A stretch of DNA of 64,000 bases, taken from assembly GCA_016721385.1 (NCBI GenBank), contig JADKIE010000002.1, positions 918,504 to 982,503 of the forward strand, read 5' to 3'. This stretch comes from Chitinophagaceae bacterium (GTDB lineage Bacteria; Bacteroidota; Bacteroidia; Chitinophagales; Chitinophagaceae). The notes under the pieces are model-generated. The model saw nothing but the letters and a program-made list of their open reading frames with translations, was not told the DNA's origin and did no database searches. Position numbers and translations under genes: made by a program. Below are positions 30,534 to 38,742 of this stretch, piece after piece. The first letter of the stretch is position 1. The number at the start of each line of letters is the position of its first letter.

Positions 30534-32228
30534 ATGAAGCATTTACTATTCTGCTTTTTATCGCTAACAACACTTGTGCTTACTGCACAAGATAAAAAAC
30601 CTAAAGTTGAGGTAAGTGGCACCATGGGTGTTACCTACGAAGGTTACGGCCTTAACCGCAACCCAACCGGGTGGACGGGTTTTGCCCAACGCAAACCCTG
30701 GAACCAGGTACGTTTTACTTTTCAGCCAACCATTACTACACCTAAATGGAGCCTGCCTTTTAACTTTAATTTTAATACAACGCCTACAAATGTTATTGGG
30801 CCTTATGCCAATATAGGCAAGCAAAATATTGGCCAGTACATTACCAACCCAAGCAATAATTTTGCCTTTAACCCTAAATATAAGTGGGCCGAGTTACAGT
30901 TGGGTACACAGTATTTAAACTACAGTAACTTAAGCACCGGCGATGTAGGTGTGTTTGGTGCCGGGGTAGATTTAAGGCCAAATGTTTGGCGTATTAAATT
31001 TTTTACCGGCGTATCGCAGCAAGGCATAAACTTTTTTAGCGGCGGCCCCGGCGGCAGTTATAAGCGCAATAACTGGATGGCACAATTGGGCATGGAAAAA
31101 GAAGATAAATACGCCCTGCTTTTTAATTTTGCAAAGGGTAAAGATGATATAGGCTCTGTAACTACACCTCCTCCGGGTATTTTACCACAAGAAGGGTTTA
31201 CAATGAGTGTGGTGGGTAAAGCAAATTTTAAAGGGGGTTGGTATTTTACCACCGAGGGAGCACAATCTATTTACACAAAAGATTTAACCCTGCCTGTTAG
31301 CCCAACATCTTTATCGCAAAAACCATTTTTAGAGGGTAACACATCTACCATAAAAGATTTTGCAGCCGAAGGCGGTATAGGACGAAAAAGTAAAAATTTT
31401 GATATAGGCGCTAAGGTAAAATATTTAGGTGCCGGTTTTCAAACAGTAGGGTACCCTTTTATGCAACCCGATAGAATAGATTATACATTAAACACCCGTT
31501 TTAATGCGTTTAAAAATAAAACCAACGTTACCGCAAGTATTGGGCAAAGGGTAAATAATGTTAGCAGCACAGCATTAAAAGCAAAACAATTTATTGGCAA
31601 CTTAAACTGGTTTAGCCAAATAAACGATCATTGGAGTGTAAATATCAATTACAACAATTTTGGTTTTCAAAGCAACAGTGGCTTAAATCCGTATGGCATA
31701 AAAAATGTAAGCAACGATTTTGGTGTATCGCCAACCTATACATGGAGCAATACAAAAATGGCGCATTTATTAAGCCTTAGCTACAATTACAGCAAGTACG
31801 ATGAAAGAGATGTAATTACAGGTTTAACAACATCTAACAACACACACACGGCTTTACTTACGTATGTACCATCTTATTTAACCAAAGATTTAACACCCGA
31901 TTTTAGTGTAATGTATTTTTTAAATAAACTGCCGGGCTTTAAAACAACACTGGTAACATTAAGCACCGGCCTTGCTTTACCTGCTATGAAAAAGAAAGTA
32001 CAATTAAGAGGTCAACTACAATATACATTTAGTAAAAACAATACATTTACGGCTAACAATAATTTTATTGCCAGTTGTAATGTAGATGCAAAGCTGAGTA
32101 AAAAATTAACCTGGACAAATTATTTAAGCACCAACTATTTTAAATATGGTAACGAAATTTTACCCAACGGTGCCAACTATTTAGAAAGTAATATCAGAAC
32201 AGGATTAATGTACAGGTTTGGAAAATAA
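30534..32228 (+). CDS. Outer-membrane beta-barrel protein
   Basis: 564 residues with signal peptide MKHLLFCFLSLTTLVLTAQ. The mature protein is a run of alternating aromatic/polar strands with short turns (VSGTMGVTYEGYGL, WSVNINYNNFGFQSNSGL, HLLSLSYNYSKYDE) and ends in LMYRFGK with a penultimate-region aromatic, all typical of an outer-membrane barrel of 16 or more strands. No plug or TonB box is seen. It is followed 55 bases later by the paralogue of the RWTP-repeat exported protein, and I infer that the pair works together at the cell surface. Ligand and transported cargo unknown. Confidence 0.8.
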   Translation: MKHLLFCFLSLTTLVLTAQDKKPKVEVSGTMGVTYEGYGLNRNPTGWTGFAQRKPWNQVRFTFQPTITTPKWSLPFNFNFNTTPTNVIGPYANIGKQNIGQYITNPSNNFAFNPKYKWAELQLGTQYLNYSNLSTGDVGVFGAGVDLRPNVWRIKFFTGVSQQGINFFSGGPGGSYKRNNWMAQLGMEKEDKYALLFNFAKGKDDIGSVTTPPPGILPQEGFTMSVVGKANFKGGWYFTTEGAQSIYTKDLTLPVSPTSLSQKPFLEGNTSTIKDFAAEGGIGRKSKNFDIGAKVKYLGAGFQTVGYPFMQPDRIDYTLNTRFNAFKNKTNVTASIGQRVNNVSSTALKAKQFIGNLNWFSQINDHWSVNINYNNFGFQSNSGLNPYGIKNVSNDFGVSPTYTWSNTKMAHLLSLSYNYSKYDERDVITGLTTSNNTHTALLTYVPSYLTKDLTPDFSVMYFLNKLPGFKTTLVTLSTGLALPAMKKKVQLRGQLQYTFSKNNTFTANNNFIASCNVDAKLSKKLTWTNYLSTNYFKYGNEILPNGANYLESNIRTGLMYRFGK

Positions 32229-32283
32229 ATTAATCAAAAATACCTCAGCGGCTTTGCGTCTCTGCGGTTAAAATTATCATAAA

Positions 32284-33297
32284 ATGAAAAAAATATTATA
32301 CATCCTTTCATCAATATTTATTTTACAATCAAGTATTGCACAAATAAATACCAACTTAATTGTAAGCGCCACGCCGCCATCTTCCTTATTGCAATGGAGT
32401 ACAAGCAGAGAAACCTTAATTTATATGGTACAGTCTGCTCAAGGCATACAAGGGCAATACAAAATAAAAACCGAAATTAAATTAAGCGATGGTACAGTTG
32501 TAGGTAAAACCGATTTAGCCTGGTCGCTCACTTATACTTTAAGCAGCGCCAATACTATTTATAATGCCAATGACGTGATACCGATGCAGTACATGGTATT
32601 TAATGGTAAGTATAAAACTGCGTTAGAAAAAACAGGTAAGCTACCGGCAGATAATTATGAAATTTGTGTACAATTGGTTCGTCCGCCGGATTATGTGCCT
32701 TTCTCTGAAATTAAATGCAAGAGTTTTTACTTGGCATCCACACAATTACCCATTTTAGTAAAACCTGCTAATGAAGAGGCCTTAAATTACGATCAGGCAA
32801 AAACAACTATTACTTTTAGGTGGACACCTGTTGTGCCCAAACCCAAAGCATTGGTTACATACAAAATAATGGTGTTTGAAGTTTTAGAAAACCAAAACCC
32901 CGTACAAGCCATGCGTAGCAATATGCCAATATTATCGCAAGAGGTAAAAGGGGTTACACAATATATTTGGCAACCGCAGGGAATTATAAGTGCAAATGAA
33001 AAGTTTGCAAATGATTCTACTAAAAGAAAAAAAGATGGTTATGTTGGTCATGTTACTTTAATTAAGCTGCGTACTATTAATCCGGCAAATAGTGATAGTG
33101 CATTTAAAGATGCTGATATTGAAGAAACAAGCAGTGCTTATGTTTGGACAATTCAGTCACTTGATAATTTAGGCCAACCAATTGGCGATGGAAATGTAAA
33201 TGGCAATGGAGTAAGTGAGCCTACGGTGTTTTTTGTAAGAGGAAAAGTAAAAGATATAAAACACGACCCCGGCACAATGCGTAAAGTAAAGGAATAA
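32284..33297 (+). CDS. Exported RWTP-repeat protein, short paralogue
   Basis: 337 residues, intact, signal peptide MKKILYILSSIFILQSSIAQ. It has the N-terminal domain with ADNYEICVQLVRPPDYVPF and one Ig-like repeat carrying TFRWTPVVPKPKALVTYKI and VQAMRSNMPILSQEVKG, matching the two repeats of the protein at 18690-20662. It ends after AYVWTIQSLDNLGQPIGDG and a short tail, lacking the Cys-rich C-terminal domain of its long paralogue. Co-oriented with the upstream barrel gene and followed by a terminator, so probably the last gene of a two-gene operon. Function unknown. Confidence 0.75.
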   Translation: MKKILYILSSIFILQSSIAQINTNLIVSATPPSSLLQWSTSRETLIYMVQSAQGIQGQYKIKTEIKLSDGTVVGKTDLAWSLTYTLSSANTIYNANDVIPMQYMVFNGKYKTALEKTGKLPADNYEICVQLVRPPDYVPFSEIKCKSFYLASTQLPILVKPANEEALNYDQAKTTITFRWTPVVPKPKALVTYKIMVFEVLENQNPVQAMRSNMPILSQEVKGVTQYIWQPQGIISANEKFANDSTKRKKDGYVGHVTLIKLRTINPANSDSAFKDADIEETSSAYVWTIQSLDNLGQPIGDGNVNGNGVSEPTVFFVRGKVKDIKHDPGTMRKVKE

Positions 33298-33352
33298 AAA
33301 TAGTAAGCTCGGGTAAACACGTAGAATAATATTTTTTAAAAACATAAATTGC

Positions 33353-33382
33353 AAAGGCATACTTTAATTAGTGTGCCTTTTC
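33353..33382 (+). terminator. Rho-independent terminator
   Basis: AAAGGCATAC and GTGTGCCTTT pair over 10 bp with one wobble around an 8-base loop, followed by a T-rich tail. It separates the RWTP-repeat paralogue from recX. Confidence 0.75.
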
Positions 33383-33395
33383 TATTTTTTACATC

Positions 33396-33857
33396 ATGCA
33401 CAAGCCTTATTTAAGCAAAGAGCAAGCCCTGCAAAAAGTAAAACATTATTGTGGTTATCAGGAAAGATGCCATAGCGAAGTAGTAAGCAAACTATATGAA
33501 TTAGGCGTTTATAAAAATGAGCATGATGAAATAATTTCTACCCTAATACAAGAAAATTATTTAAACGAAGAACGTTTTGCTATACAATTTGCCGGTGGTA
33601 AGTTTAGACTAAAACAATGGGGCAAAACAAAAATTAAATACGAACTTAAAAGCAAGCAAATAAGTGAATATTGTATAAAAAAAGCCTTGGCAACTATACC
33701 TTTAGCCGATTACTTAAAAACGGCTCAAAAACTTTTTGATGCAAAAAGCAACACATTAAAAAGTGAAAAAAATATCTATACAAAAAAACGCAAGCTGCAA
33801 GATTACTTAATGCAAAAAGGATACGAAATAAGTATAATAAAAGAACTAATGGGTTAA
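33396..33857 (+). CDS. recX: RecX-family regulatory protein
   Basis: Cytoplasmic all-helical protein of 153 residues. RecX modulates RecA filaments. The three-helix repeat pattern is visible: CGYQERCHSEVVSKLYELGV, then LIQENYLNEERFAIQFAGGK with the conserved D/NEERFA motif, then KYELKSKQISEYCIKKAL. The length matches the family. No recA is nearby. Its stop overlaps the stop of the isoprenoid-synthase-like gene on the other strand by 4 bases. Confidence 0.9.
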   Translation: MHKPYLSKEQALQKVKHYCGYQERCHSEVVSKLYELGVYKNEHDEIISTLIQENYLNEERFAIQFAGGKFRLKQWGKTKIKYELKSKQISEYCIKKALATIPLADYLKTAQKLFDAKSNTLKSEKNIYTKKRKLQDYLMQKGYEISIIKELMG

Positions 33858-34852
33858 TATGTTCTGCAATACTTTATATGGTATTTAACAGACCGCAACA
33901 CGGCACCAATTTTATCCATATCACAAATTAATTGTTGTCTGGTATATATTGATGGTGTAAAAATTCCATCAGATACACTTTCTGCTTTTTCCAAATGGTT
34001 TAAACAAACAAAACATCTGCTAAAAATGCCAATACTGATTATTTGTAAAAACCGATACACATTCTGTGCAGGATAACCGGTTTTATAAGCTAATGCATAG
34101 CCTTCTTGCAATAATTGTTTAAAAAGCTGCCGCACTTCATCTGTTTTTTTTGTTGTGGTCATTAACGTATGTATACCGCCTTTATAATCTTTGTACACAT
34201 CAAAAATATCGTTTGCCAGCTGCATTAAACCACCCAGTTTAAACAACATTATTTCCTCTCCTTTTGTCAAAGTTGTACCAAATGCTGTTCGGTAAAAAAG
34301 TAAAGACTCTCCCCCCTTTTTTAAAGTGATGTTCTTTATTTCTTCCGCCGTTAAACCGGCTATTGCTTGCTTCTTACTTTCTACCTGTGCATCATACACT
34401 TTATATAATTGTTTAAGCATACCGTTATTATCCGGGCAATTTTGTAATGCGTTATTATACAATTGCAAAAATAGTTTTTCGTTGCTGGCGTTGCCTGTAA
34501 TAGTAATAGGGTTTTCAATAAATGATTTTAATGCATCATTCGATAAGTTTTGTTTATCAAAAAAATCATCAAACAAACCCGTCATGGCACCTTGGTTAGT
34601 GCTGGCTATTCGTTCTTGCTCTGTCATTTTCTTTCCGTGCAGTGCACAAAATGCTTCGCCTAAAATGGCAGGCACGGCAAGCCCATAGTAGTGTGTTATT
34701 TTTTTAAAATCGCTTTCATCCAAACTACCGTCGTTAGGTAGTTGAAACAATGGTACTATATGCTGTTGCAAAAATCTTTTTTGAGCAGATAGTTTTCTGT
34801 AAATACCCAAAAGCAAAGATGGAGTTCGTATAATATTTTTTATTTTAGACAT
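33854..34852 (-). CDS. Class I isoprenoid-synthase-like protein
   Basis: Soluble, mostly helical protein of 332 residues without signal peptide. Two Asp-rich motifs lie at the right distance for the class I terpenoid fold: DDFFD at residues 95-99 (DDxxD) and NDIFDVYKD at 214-222 (NDxxDxxKD), which would bind the Mg-diphosphate of a prenyl substrate. An N-terminal LLLGIYRKLSAQKRF and C-terminal FSRCFVCLNHLEKAES are not known landmarks to me. Relatives in Bacteroidota carry the loose name class 1 isoprenoid biosynthesis enzyme. It has no neighbouring terpenoid genes, so the product cannot be predicted. The frame is intact. Confidence 0.65.
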   Translation of the reverse strand: MSKIKNIIRTPSLLLGIYRKLSAQKRFLQQHIVPLFQLPNDGSLDESDFKKITHYYGLAVPAILGEAFCALHGKKMTEQERIASTNQGAMTGLFDDFFDKQNLSNDALKSFIENPITITGNASNEKLFLQLYNNALQNCPDNNGMLKQLYKVYDAQVESKKQAIAGLTAEEIKNITLKKGGESLLFYRTAFGTTLTKGEEIMLFKLGGLMQLANDIFDVYKDYKGGIHTLMTTTKKTDEVRQLFKQLLQEGYALAYKTGYPAQNVYRFLQIISIGIFSRCFVCLNHLEKAESVSDGIFTPSIYTRQQLICDMDKIGAVLRSVKYHIKYCRTY

Positions 34853-35002
34853 AAAAGTTTACATATGAAAATAGGTAGAAAATTTGGTAGATACATGCGG
34901 TTTAAACGATTTATAACTTAATAGCGTATTTTTGCAATCTTCAATGTACACGGTAGTGTTATTTTTTTATGCTAATAAAAATGTGATTTTTTATCTCTTT
35001 TA

Positions 35003-36904
35003 ATGAAACTATTTACACTCACCATATTAACATGGTTTATTTTTTTTATAACAAACGCACAAGTTTTAGAAAAAGAAAGAGCATTATCGCCAACCACAAC
35101 CTGTACCGGTGTACTTAACACGTTTCCATATACCGAAGATTTTGAAATAAATAACGGTAATTGGACTACAGGTGGCACAGCGTCAGACTGGGCTTGGGGT
35201 ACACCAATCAAAACTATTATTAATGCAGCAGGCACCGGCACAAAATGCTGGATAACAGGCGGACTCAGCAATACAACTTATAACAGTAACGAAAACGCAT
35301 GGTTAATGAGCCCATGTTTTGATTTTACTACATTACAATTTCCCGAAATTAGCTTTAAACTTTTTTGGGAAACTGAGCAAAAGTTTGATGGAGCCTCTTT
35401 CCAATACTCAACCGATGAGGGCAATACATGGGCAGTAGTAGGCAATATAAACTCTAATAGTAATTGTACCGGCGTTAATTGGTATAATACCGCCGCAGTA
35501 AATTTTATTGGTAATATTAATGGATGGTCGGGTACAATACATCCAACATCGGGCAGTTGCCAGGGTGGTAATGGAAGTGCTACATGGTTAAATGCAAAAC
35601 ATACGCTGGTTAATTTAGCAGGCTTGCCTAATGTTAGGTTTAGGTTTTTATTTGGCGCAGGAAGTATTTGCAATACGTTTGATGGTTTTGCAATAGATGA
35701 TATTAAAATTGCAGAAGCTGCACCTAATACCAACAGCATTAATGGCGCTTGTATTAACGCTAATACAGTTGAATTTACCGCAGCAGCCAGTTGTATACAA
35801 AACTATTTATGGAATTTTGGCGATCCGGCCTCAGGCACCGCAAATACAAGCACAAGCAGTATAATACAACATCAATTTAGTAGCCCCGGAAATTATACTG
35901 TAACGCTTACGGCTACCTTTATTAACGGACCGCCTGTAATTAGCACTAAAAATATTACAGTAATAGGCCTTACGCAAAATACCAATTGGCCGGGAGCATG
36001 TACGAATACGCCCAACGCTACACTTACGGTAACGGCTACAGGCAGTAGTACACCATATATATATAGTTGGAATACCACACCGCCTCAAACTACTGCCTCT
36101 ATTATTAACGTAGGAGCAGGTAACTATACTGTAACCGTTAATGCTGCAAATGCTTGTAGCAATCAGGCTGTATTTACTTTGCAAGCGGCAACACCCATAC
36201 AATTTACTCCTACCATAAAAGATGCATTTTGTGGTAATGCCAATGGTGCAATAACCATGGTGCTTTCCGGCGGGGTGTTGCCATTTCAATACCTGTGGTC
36301 AAACGGGGCACTTACACAAAATATTACCAACTTGCCTCCTGCAAATTATTCATTGCAGGTAAAAGATGCTAATGGCTGCTTATTTAACAGCAATATTATT
36401 CCAATAAAAAACATACAAAAAAATAGTACCGTAAATCTTGGCGCAGATGCTAATATATGCAATGGCCAAACCATACAGTTAAACCCCGGAAATTTTGTTA
36501 CATATATTTGGCAGGATGGGTCTAAACAAAGTACATATACTGTAACAAAAGAGGGTAAATATTATGTAGATGTAACTGATGCAGATGGCTGCAGCGGAAG
36601 TGATACTGTTGTTATAAAAAAAGAGTGTTTTGATATTTATTTTCCCTCAGCGTTTACGCCTTACAATAACGGAAAAAATAATGAGTTTGGGCCTTTAGGA
36701 AGTATAAGTGCATTAACAAATTACACACTGCAAATTTTTGACAGATACGGGCAACAGGTTTTCATTAGTAAAAATCCATTTCAAAAATGGAATGGGCTTG
36801 TAAAAGGAAAACAAGTAAACAACGGCACCTATGTTTGGATGGCCGAGTTTTTATTAAGAGATTTTAAGGAATTTCGGCAGGGAACAGTGGTGCTGATAAG
36901 ATAA
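35003..36904 (+). CDS. Secreted adhesin-like protein with T9SS type B sorting domain
   Basis: 633 residues with signal peptide (MKLFTLTILTWFIFFITNAQ). A MAM/jelly-roll-like N-terminal region (ENAWLMSPCFDFTTLQFPEI, RFLFGAGSICNTFDGFAIDD) is followed by a PKD domain (YLWNFGDPASG), two SprB-like repeats (PYIYSWNTTPPQTT and PFQYLWSNGALTQNI), and at the C-terminus the gliding-motility-type sorting domain: FPSAFTPYNNGKNNEFGP, LQIFDRYGQQVF, GTYVWMAEF. Such proteins are moved across the outer membrane by the type IX system and held on or shed from the surface. The frame is intact. Confidence 0.9.
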   Translation: MKLFTLTILTWFIFFITNAQVLEKERALSPTTTCTGVLNTFPYTEDFEINNGNWTTGGTASDWAWGTPIKTIINAAGTGTKCWITGGLSNTTYNSNENAWLMSPCFDFTTLQFPEISFKLFWETEQKFDGASFQYSTDEGNTWAVVGNINSNSNCTGVNWYNTAAVNFIGNINGWSGTIHPTSGSCQGGNGSATWLNAKHTLVNLAGLPNVRFRFLFGAGSICNTFDGFAIDDIKIAEAAPNTNSINGACINANTVEFTAAASCIQNYLWNFGDPASGTANTSTSSIIQHQFSSPGNYTVTLTATFINGPPVISTKNITVIGLTQNTNWPGACTNTPNATLTVTATGSSTPYIYSWNTTPPQTTASIINVGAGNYTVTVNAANACSNQAVFTLQAATPIQFTPTIKDAFCGNANGAITMVLSGGVLPFQYLWSNGALTQNITNLPPANYSLQVKDANGCLFNSNIIPIKNIQKNSTVNLGADANICNGQTIQLNPGNFVTYIWQDGSKQSTYTVTKEGKYYVDVTDADGCSGSDTVVIKKECFDIYFPSAFTPYNNGKNNEFGPLGSISALTNYTLQIFDRYGQQVFISKNPFQKWNGLVKGKQVNNGTYVWMAEFLLRDFKEFRQGTVVLIR

Positions 36905-37002
36905 CTCATCAACTTTGTTTTTATCTGATACACTCCAGCGAAAAATTATTTATACCATTCTCATTTATGAATTATCTGTGAGTACATAAACAGTCTACCA
37001 CC

Positions 37003-37014
37003 TGATTACAATCA
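37003..37014. promoter_or_regulatory. TGAT-N4-ATCA palindrome upstream of the cytochrome operon
   Basis: TGATTACAATCA has the half-site arrangement recognised by Crp/Fnr-family regulators. Its centre lies about 44 bases upstream of a TACTTTTG minus-7 box. A second TGAT-N4-ATCA site lies upstream of the tryptophanase gene. Eight fixed bases could occur by chance once or a few times in a 64-kb AT-rich window. Confidence 0.4.
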
Positions 37015-37048
37015 TGTCTTTAAGCCCAACAGCTTATACAATCTTAGT

Positions 37049-37056
37049 TACTTTTG
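37049..37056 (+). promoter_or_regulatory. Minus-7 box upstream of the cytochrome operon
   Basis: TACTTTTG fits TAnnTTTG and ends 15 bases before the ATG at 37072, so the leader would be very short. Confidence 0.4.
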
Positions 37057-37071
37057 CAAAAACACAAACAC

Positions 37072-37641
37072 ATGTTTAAATCAGTTTTTATTAAACATAC
37101 TTTACCTTTTTTATTTTGGTTTCTTTCTTTTGTTGGTGTGGCATTATTAAGTGACTATTTACTTCATCTTTTAAATTTAGTATGGGTTGGTCGTTATTTA
37201 GGTTTAACAGGAACGGTGTTGCTGATTATTTCATTTGTTTACTCACTACGGAAACGTAAAATAATTACATCGGGCACTCCTAAAAAACTATTAGCTCTGC
37301 ATGAATACCTTGCATGGATAGGGTCAGTATTGTTACTTATTCACTCTGGCATACATTTTAATGCAATAACTCCCTGGCTGGCAACATTTACATTAATTAT
37401 AGTAGTTGCTTTTGGTATAGTTGGAAAACTTGTTTTAAAAGACGCAACAGTTACATTAAACGACAGAAAAAAAGAACTTGCACTTGAGGGCTTATCTAAA
37501 GAAGCTATTGATAAAAAACTTTTTTTTGATTCCATAATGGTTGATACCATGAAAAAATGGCGCAAAATTCACTTACCAATTGCCTTTGTTTTTCTTTGTT
37601 TTAGTTTAATCCATATTATTTCAATTCTAATTTTTACCTGA
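37072..37641 (+). CDS. Membrane protein with probable heme-b sites
   Basis: About 189 residues starting at the ATG at 37072, just after the minus-7 box; an upstream in-frame ATG would add six polar residues. Four to five membrane helices. Conserved-looking His residues lie in helices: LHEYLAWIGSVLLLIHSGIHF and WRKIHLPIAFVFLCFSLIHI, the spacing of bis-His heme-b proteins such as cytochrome b561 or ferric-reductase-like membrane anchors. A cytoplasmic loop carries KDATVTLNDRKKELALEGL. Its stop overlaps the start of the decaheme cytochrome by one base, so it most likely passes quinone electrons to that protein. The direction of electron flow is inference. Confidence 0.7.
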   Translation: MFKSVFIKHTLPFLFWFLSFVGVALLSDYLLHLLNLVWVGRYLGLTGTVLLIISFVYSLRKRKIITSGTPKKLLALHEYLAWIGSVLLLIHSGIHFNAITPWLATFTLIIVVAFGIVGKLVLKDATVTLNDRKKELALEGLSKEAIDKKLFFDSIMVDTMKKWRKIHLPIAFVFLCFSLIHIISILIFT

Positions 37642-38522
37642 TGAAAAAATACTGGATACTTCTTTGTTTAGTGTTTGTTGTTGCTTTAACAGTTTATTTA
37701 CCCCATTGGATGGTAAGCCCCGGACATTTAGGATTAAGTCATAAAACACTGGAGAATAAGTGCCTTTCTTGCCATAAACCTTTTTTTGGAATAGCATCAG
37801 ATAAATGCACAGGATGTCATCAGCTTGATAAAATAGGCGTAGATACTGTCAATAGCAAAATTTTATTCCACAAAAAACTTCAAACACAAAACTGTACCTC
37901 TTGCCATACCGATCACAAAGGCACAGATGGTAAGTTAACTATCAGCAATTTTAATCATGCCTTAATATCTGCCAGTATTGTTTCAAACTGCAGCAGTTGC
38001 CATCAATTACCGGGAAATGCATTGCACCAGCAAGTAATTTCTACATCATGTAGCAACTGCCACACTACAAATAGTTGGAAAAACGCAACATTTAAGCACT
38101 CCTCTTTGCCGGGTACAGTTTCTCAAAACTGTATAAGCTGTCATGCCTCGCCAAAAGATAATTTTCATAACCAGCAGTCTGCTACCAGTTGTTCGTCCTG
38201 CCATACCACTAATGAATGGAAGCCTTCAACCTTCAATCACGAAAAGTACTTTGCTTTCGATAAGCATCATACCAACACTTGCACCAATTGCCACACAAAT
38301 AATAACTATGTACAATATAGCTGCACTAATTGCCATGAGCACAGTATGTCAAAATTAATTTCGAAGCACAGTGAGGAAGGAATTATAAAAATAGACGACT
38401 GTGCTAAATGCCATAAAAGCGGAAACGAACATGACATACAATTTAACAACAATAATAATAACGGCGATAATGCCGAAAAAGTAAAGCAGTACGTTGAAAA
38501 AAATAAAAACGATGATGATTAA
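37641..38522 (+). CDS. Decaheme c-type cytochrome
   Basis: 293 residues with an N-terminal signal or membrane anchor (LLCLVFVVALTVYLPHWMV). I count ten CxxCH heme-binding motifs in order: CLSCH, CTGCH, CTSCH, CSSCH, CSNCH, CISCH, CSSCH, CTNCH, CTNCH, CAKCH, spaced 15-30 residues apart, with repeated SCxxCHTTNxWK units typical of cytochrome c3/class III-like multiheme proteins. The C-terminus is an Asn/Asp-rich tail (FNNNNNNGDN). Located in the periplasm, it would be the electron acceptor or donor of the membrane heme-b protein encoded just upstream. The terminal reductase or substrate is not in this window. Confidence 0.92.
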   Translation: MKKYWILLCLVFVVALTVYLPHWMVSPGHLGLSHKTLENKCLSCHKPFFGIASDKCTGCHQLDKIGVDTVNSKILFHKKLQTQNCTSCHTDHKGTDGKLTISNFNHALISASIVSNCSSCHQLPGNALHQQVISTSCSNCHTTNSWKNATFKHSSLPGTVSQNCISCHASPKDNFHNQQSATSCSSCHTTNEWKPSTFNHEKYFAFDKHHTNTCTNCHTNNNYVQYSCTNCHEHSMSKLISKHSEEGIIKIDDCAKCHKSGNEHDIQFNNNNNNGDNAEKVKQYVEKNKNDDD

Positions 38523-38583
38523 GTAAAAATAAATACATAGCCATACTTAGCATTTATGCATCACTAACATTAATTAGTGCACT

Positions 38584-38601
38584 ATATGATAAATATCATA
38601 T
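38584..38601. promoter_or_regulatory. Palindrome with TGAT-N4-ATCA core upstream of tryptophanase
   Basis: ATATGATA AA TATCATAT is a perfect 8+2+8 inverted repeat; its inside reads TGATAAATATCA, a Crp/Fnr-like arrangement. It lies 142 bases before the ATG of the tryptophanase gene. Confidence 0.45.
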
Positions 38602-38672
38602 TTCCTTTGGGCTATTAAAAACACCTTTGCCCTGTAATGCTTTGGAAAAACATCATCAATAAGCCTTCTTAA

Positions 38673-38690
38673 TTACACAGCTCTGTGTAA
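38673..38690. promoter_or_regulatory. 18-bp operator-like palindrome upstream of tryptophanase
   Basis: TTACACAG CT CTGTGTAA is a perfect 8+2+8 inverted repeat, 52 bases upstream of the tryptophanase ATG. With no T tract it does not look like a terminator, so a repressor or activator site is more likely. Confidence 0.45.
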
Positions 38691-38742
38691 AGCAATTTCT
38701 GCCATATATTTTCAACAAACAGTTAATCAAATAAATTTTTTT

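Noticed and set aside
35831..36289. 152-codon antisense frame
   Set aside because: Shadow of the T9SS adhesin-like gene; its Cys/Tyr-rich sequence reflects the repeat codons on the other strand.
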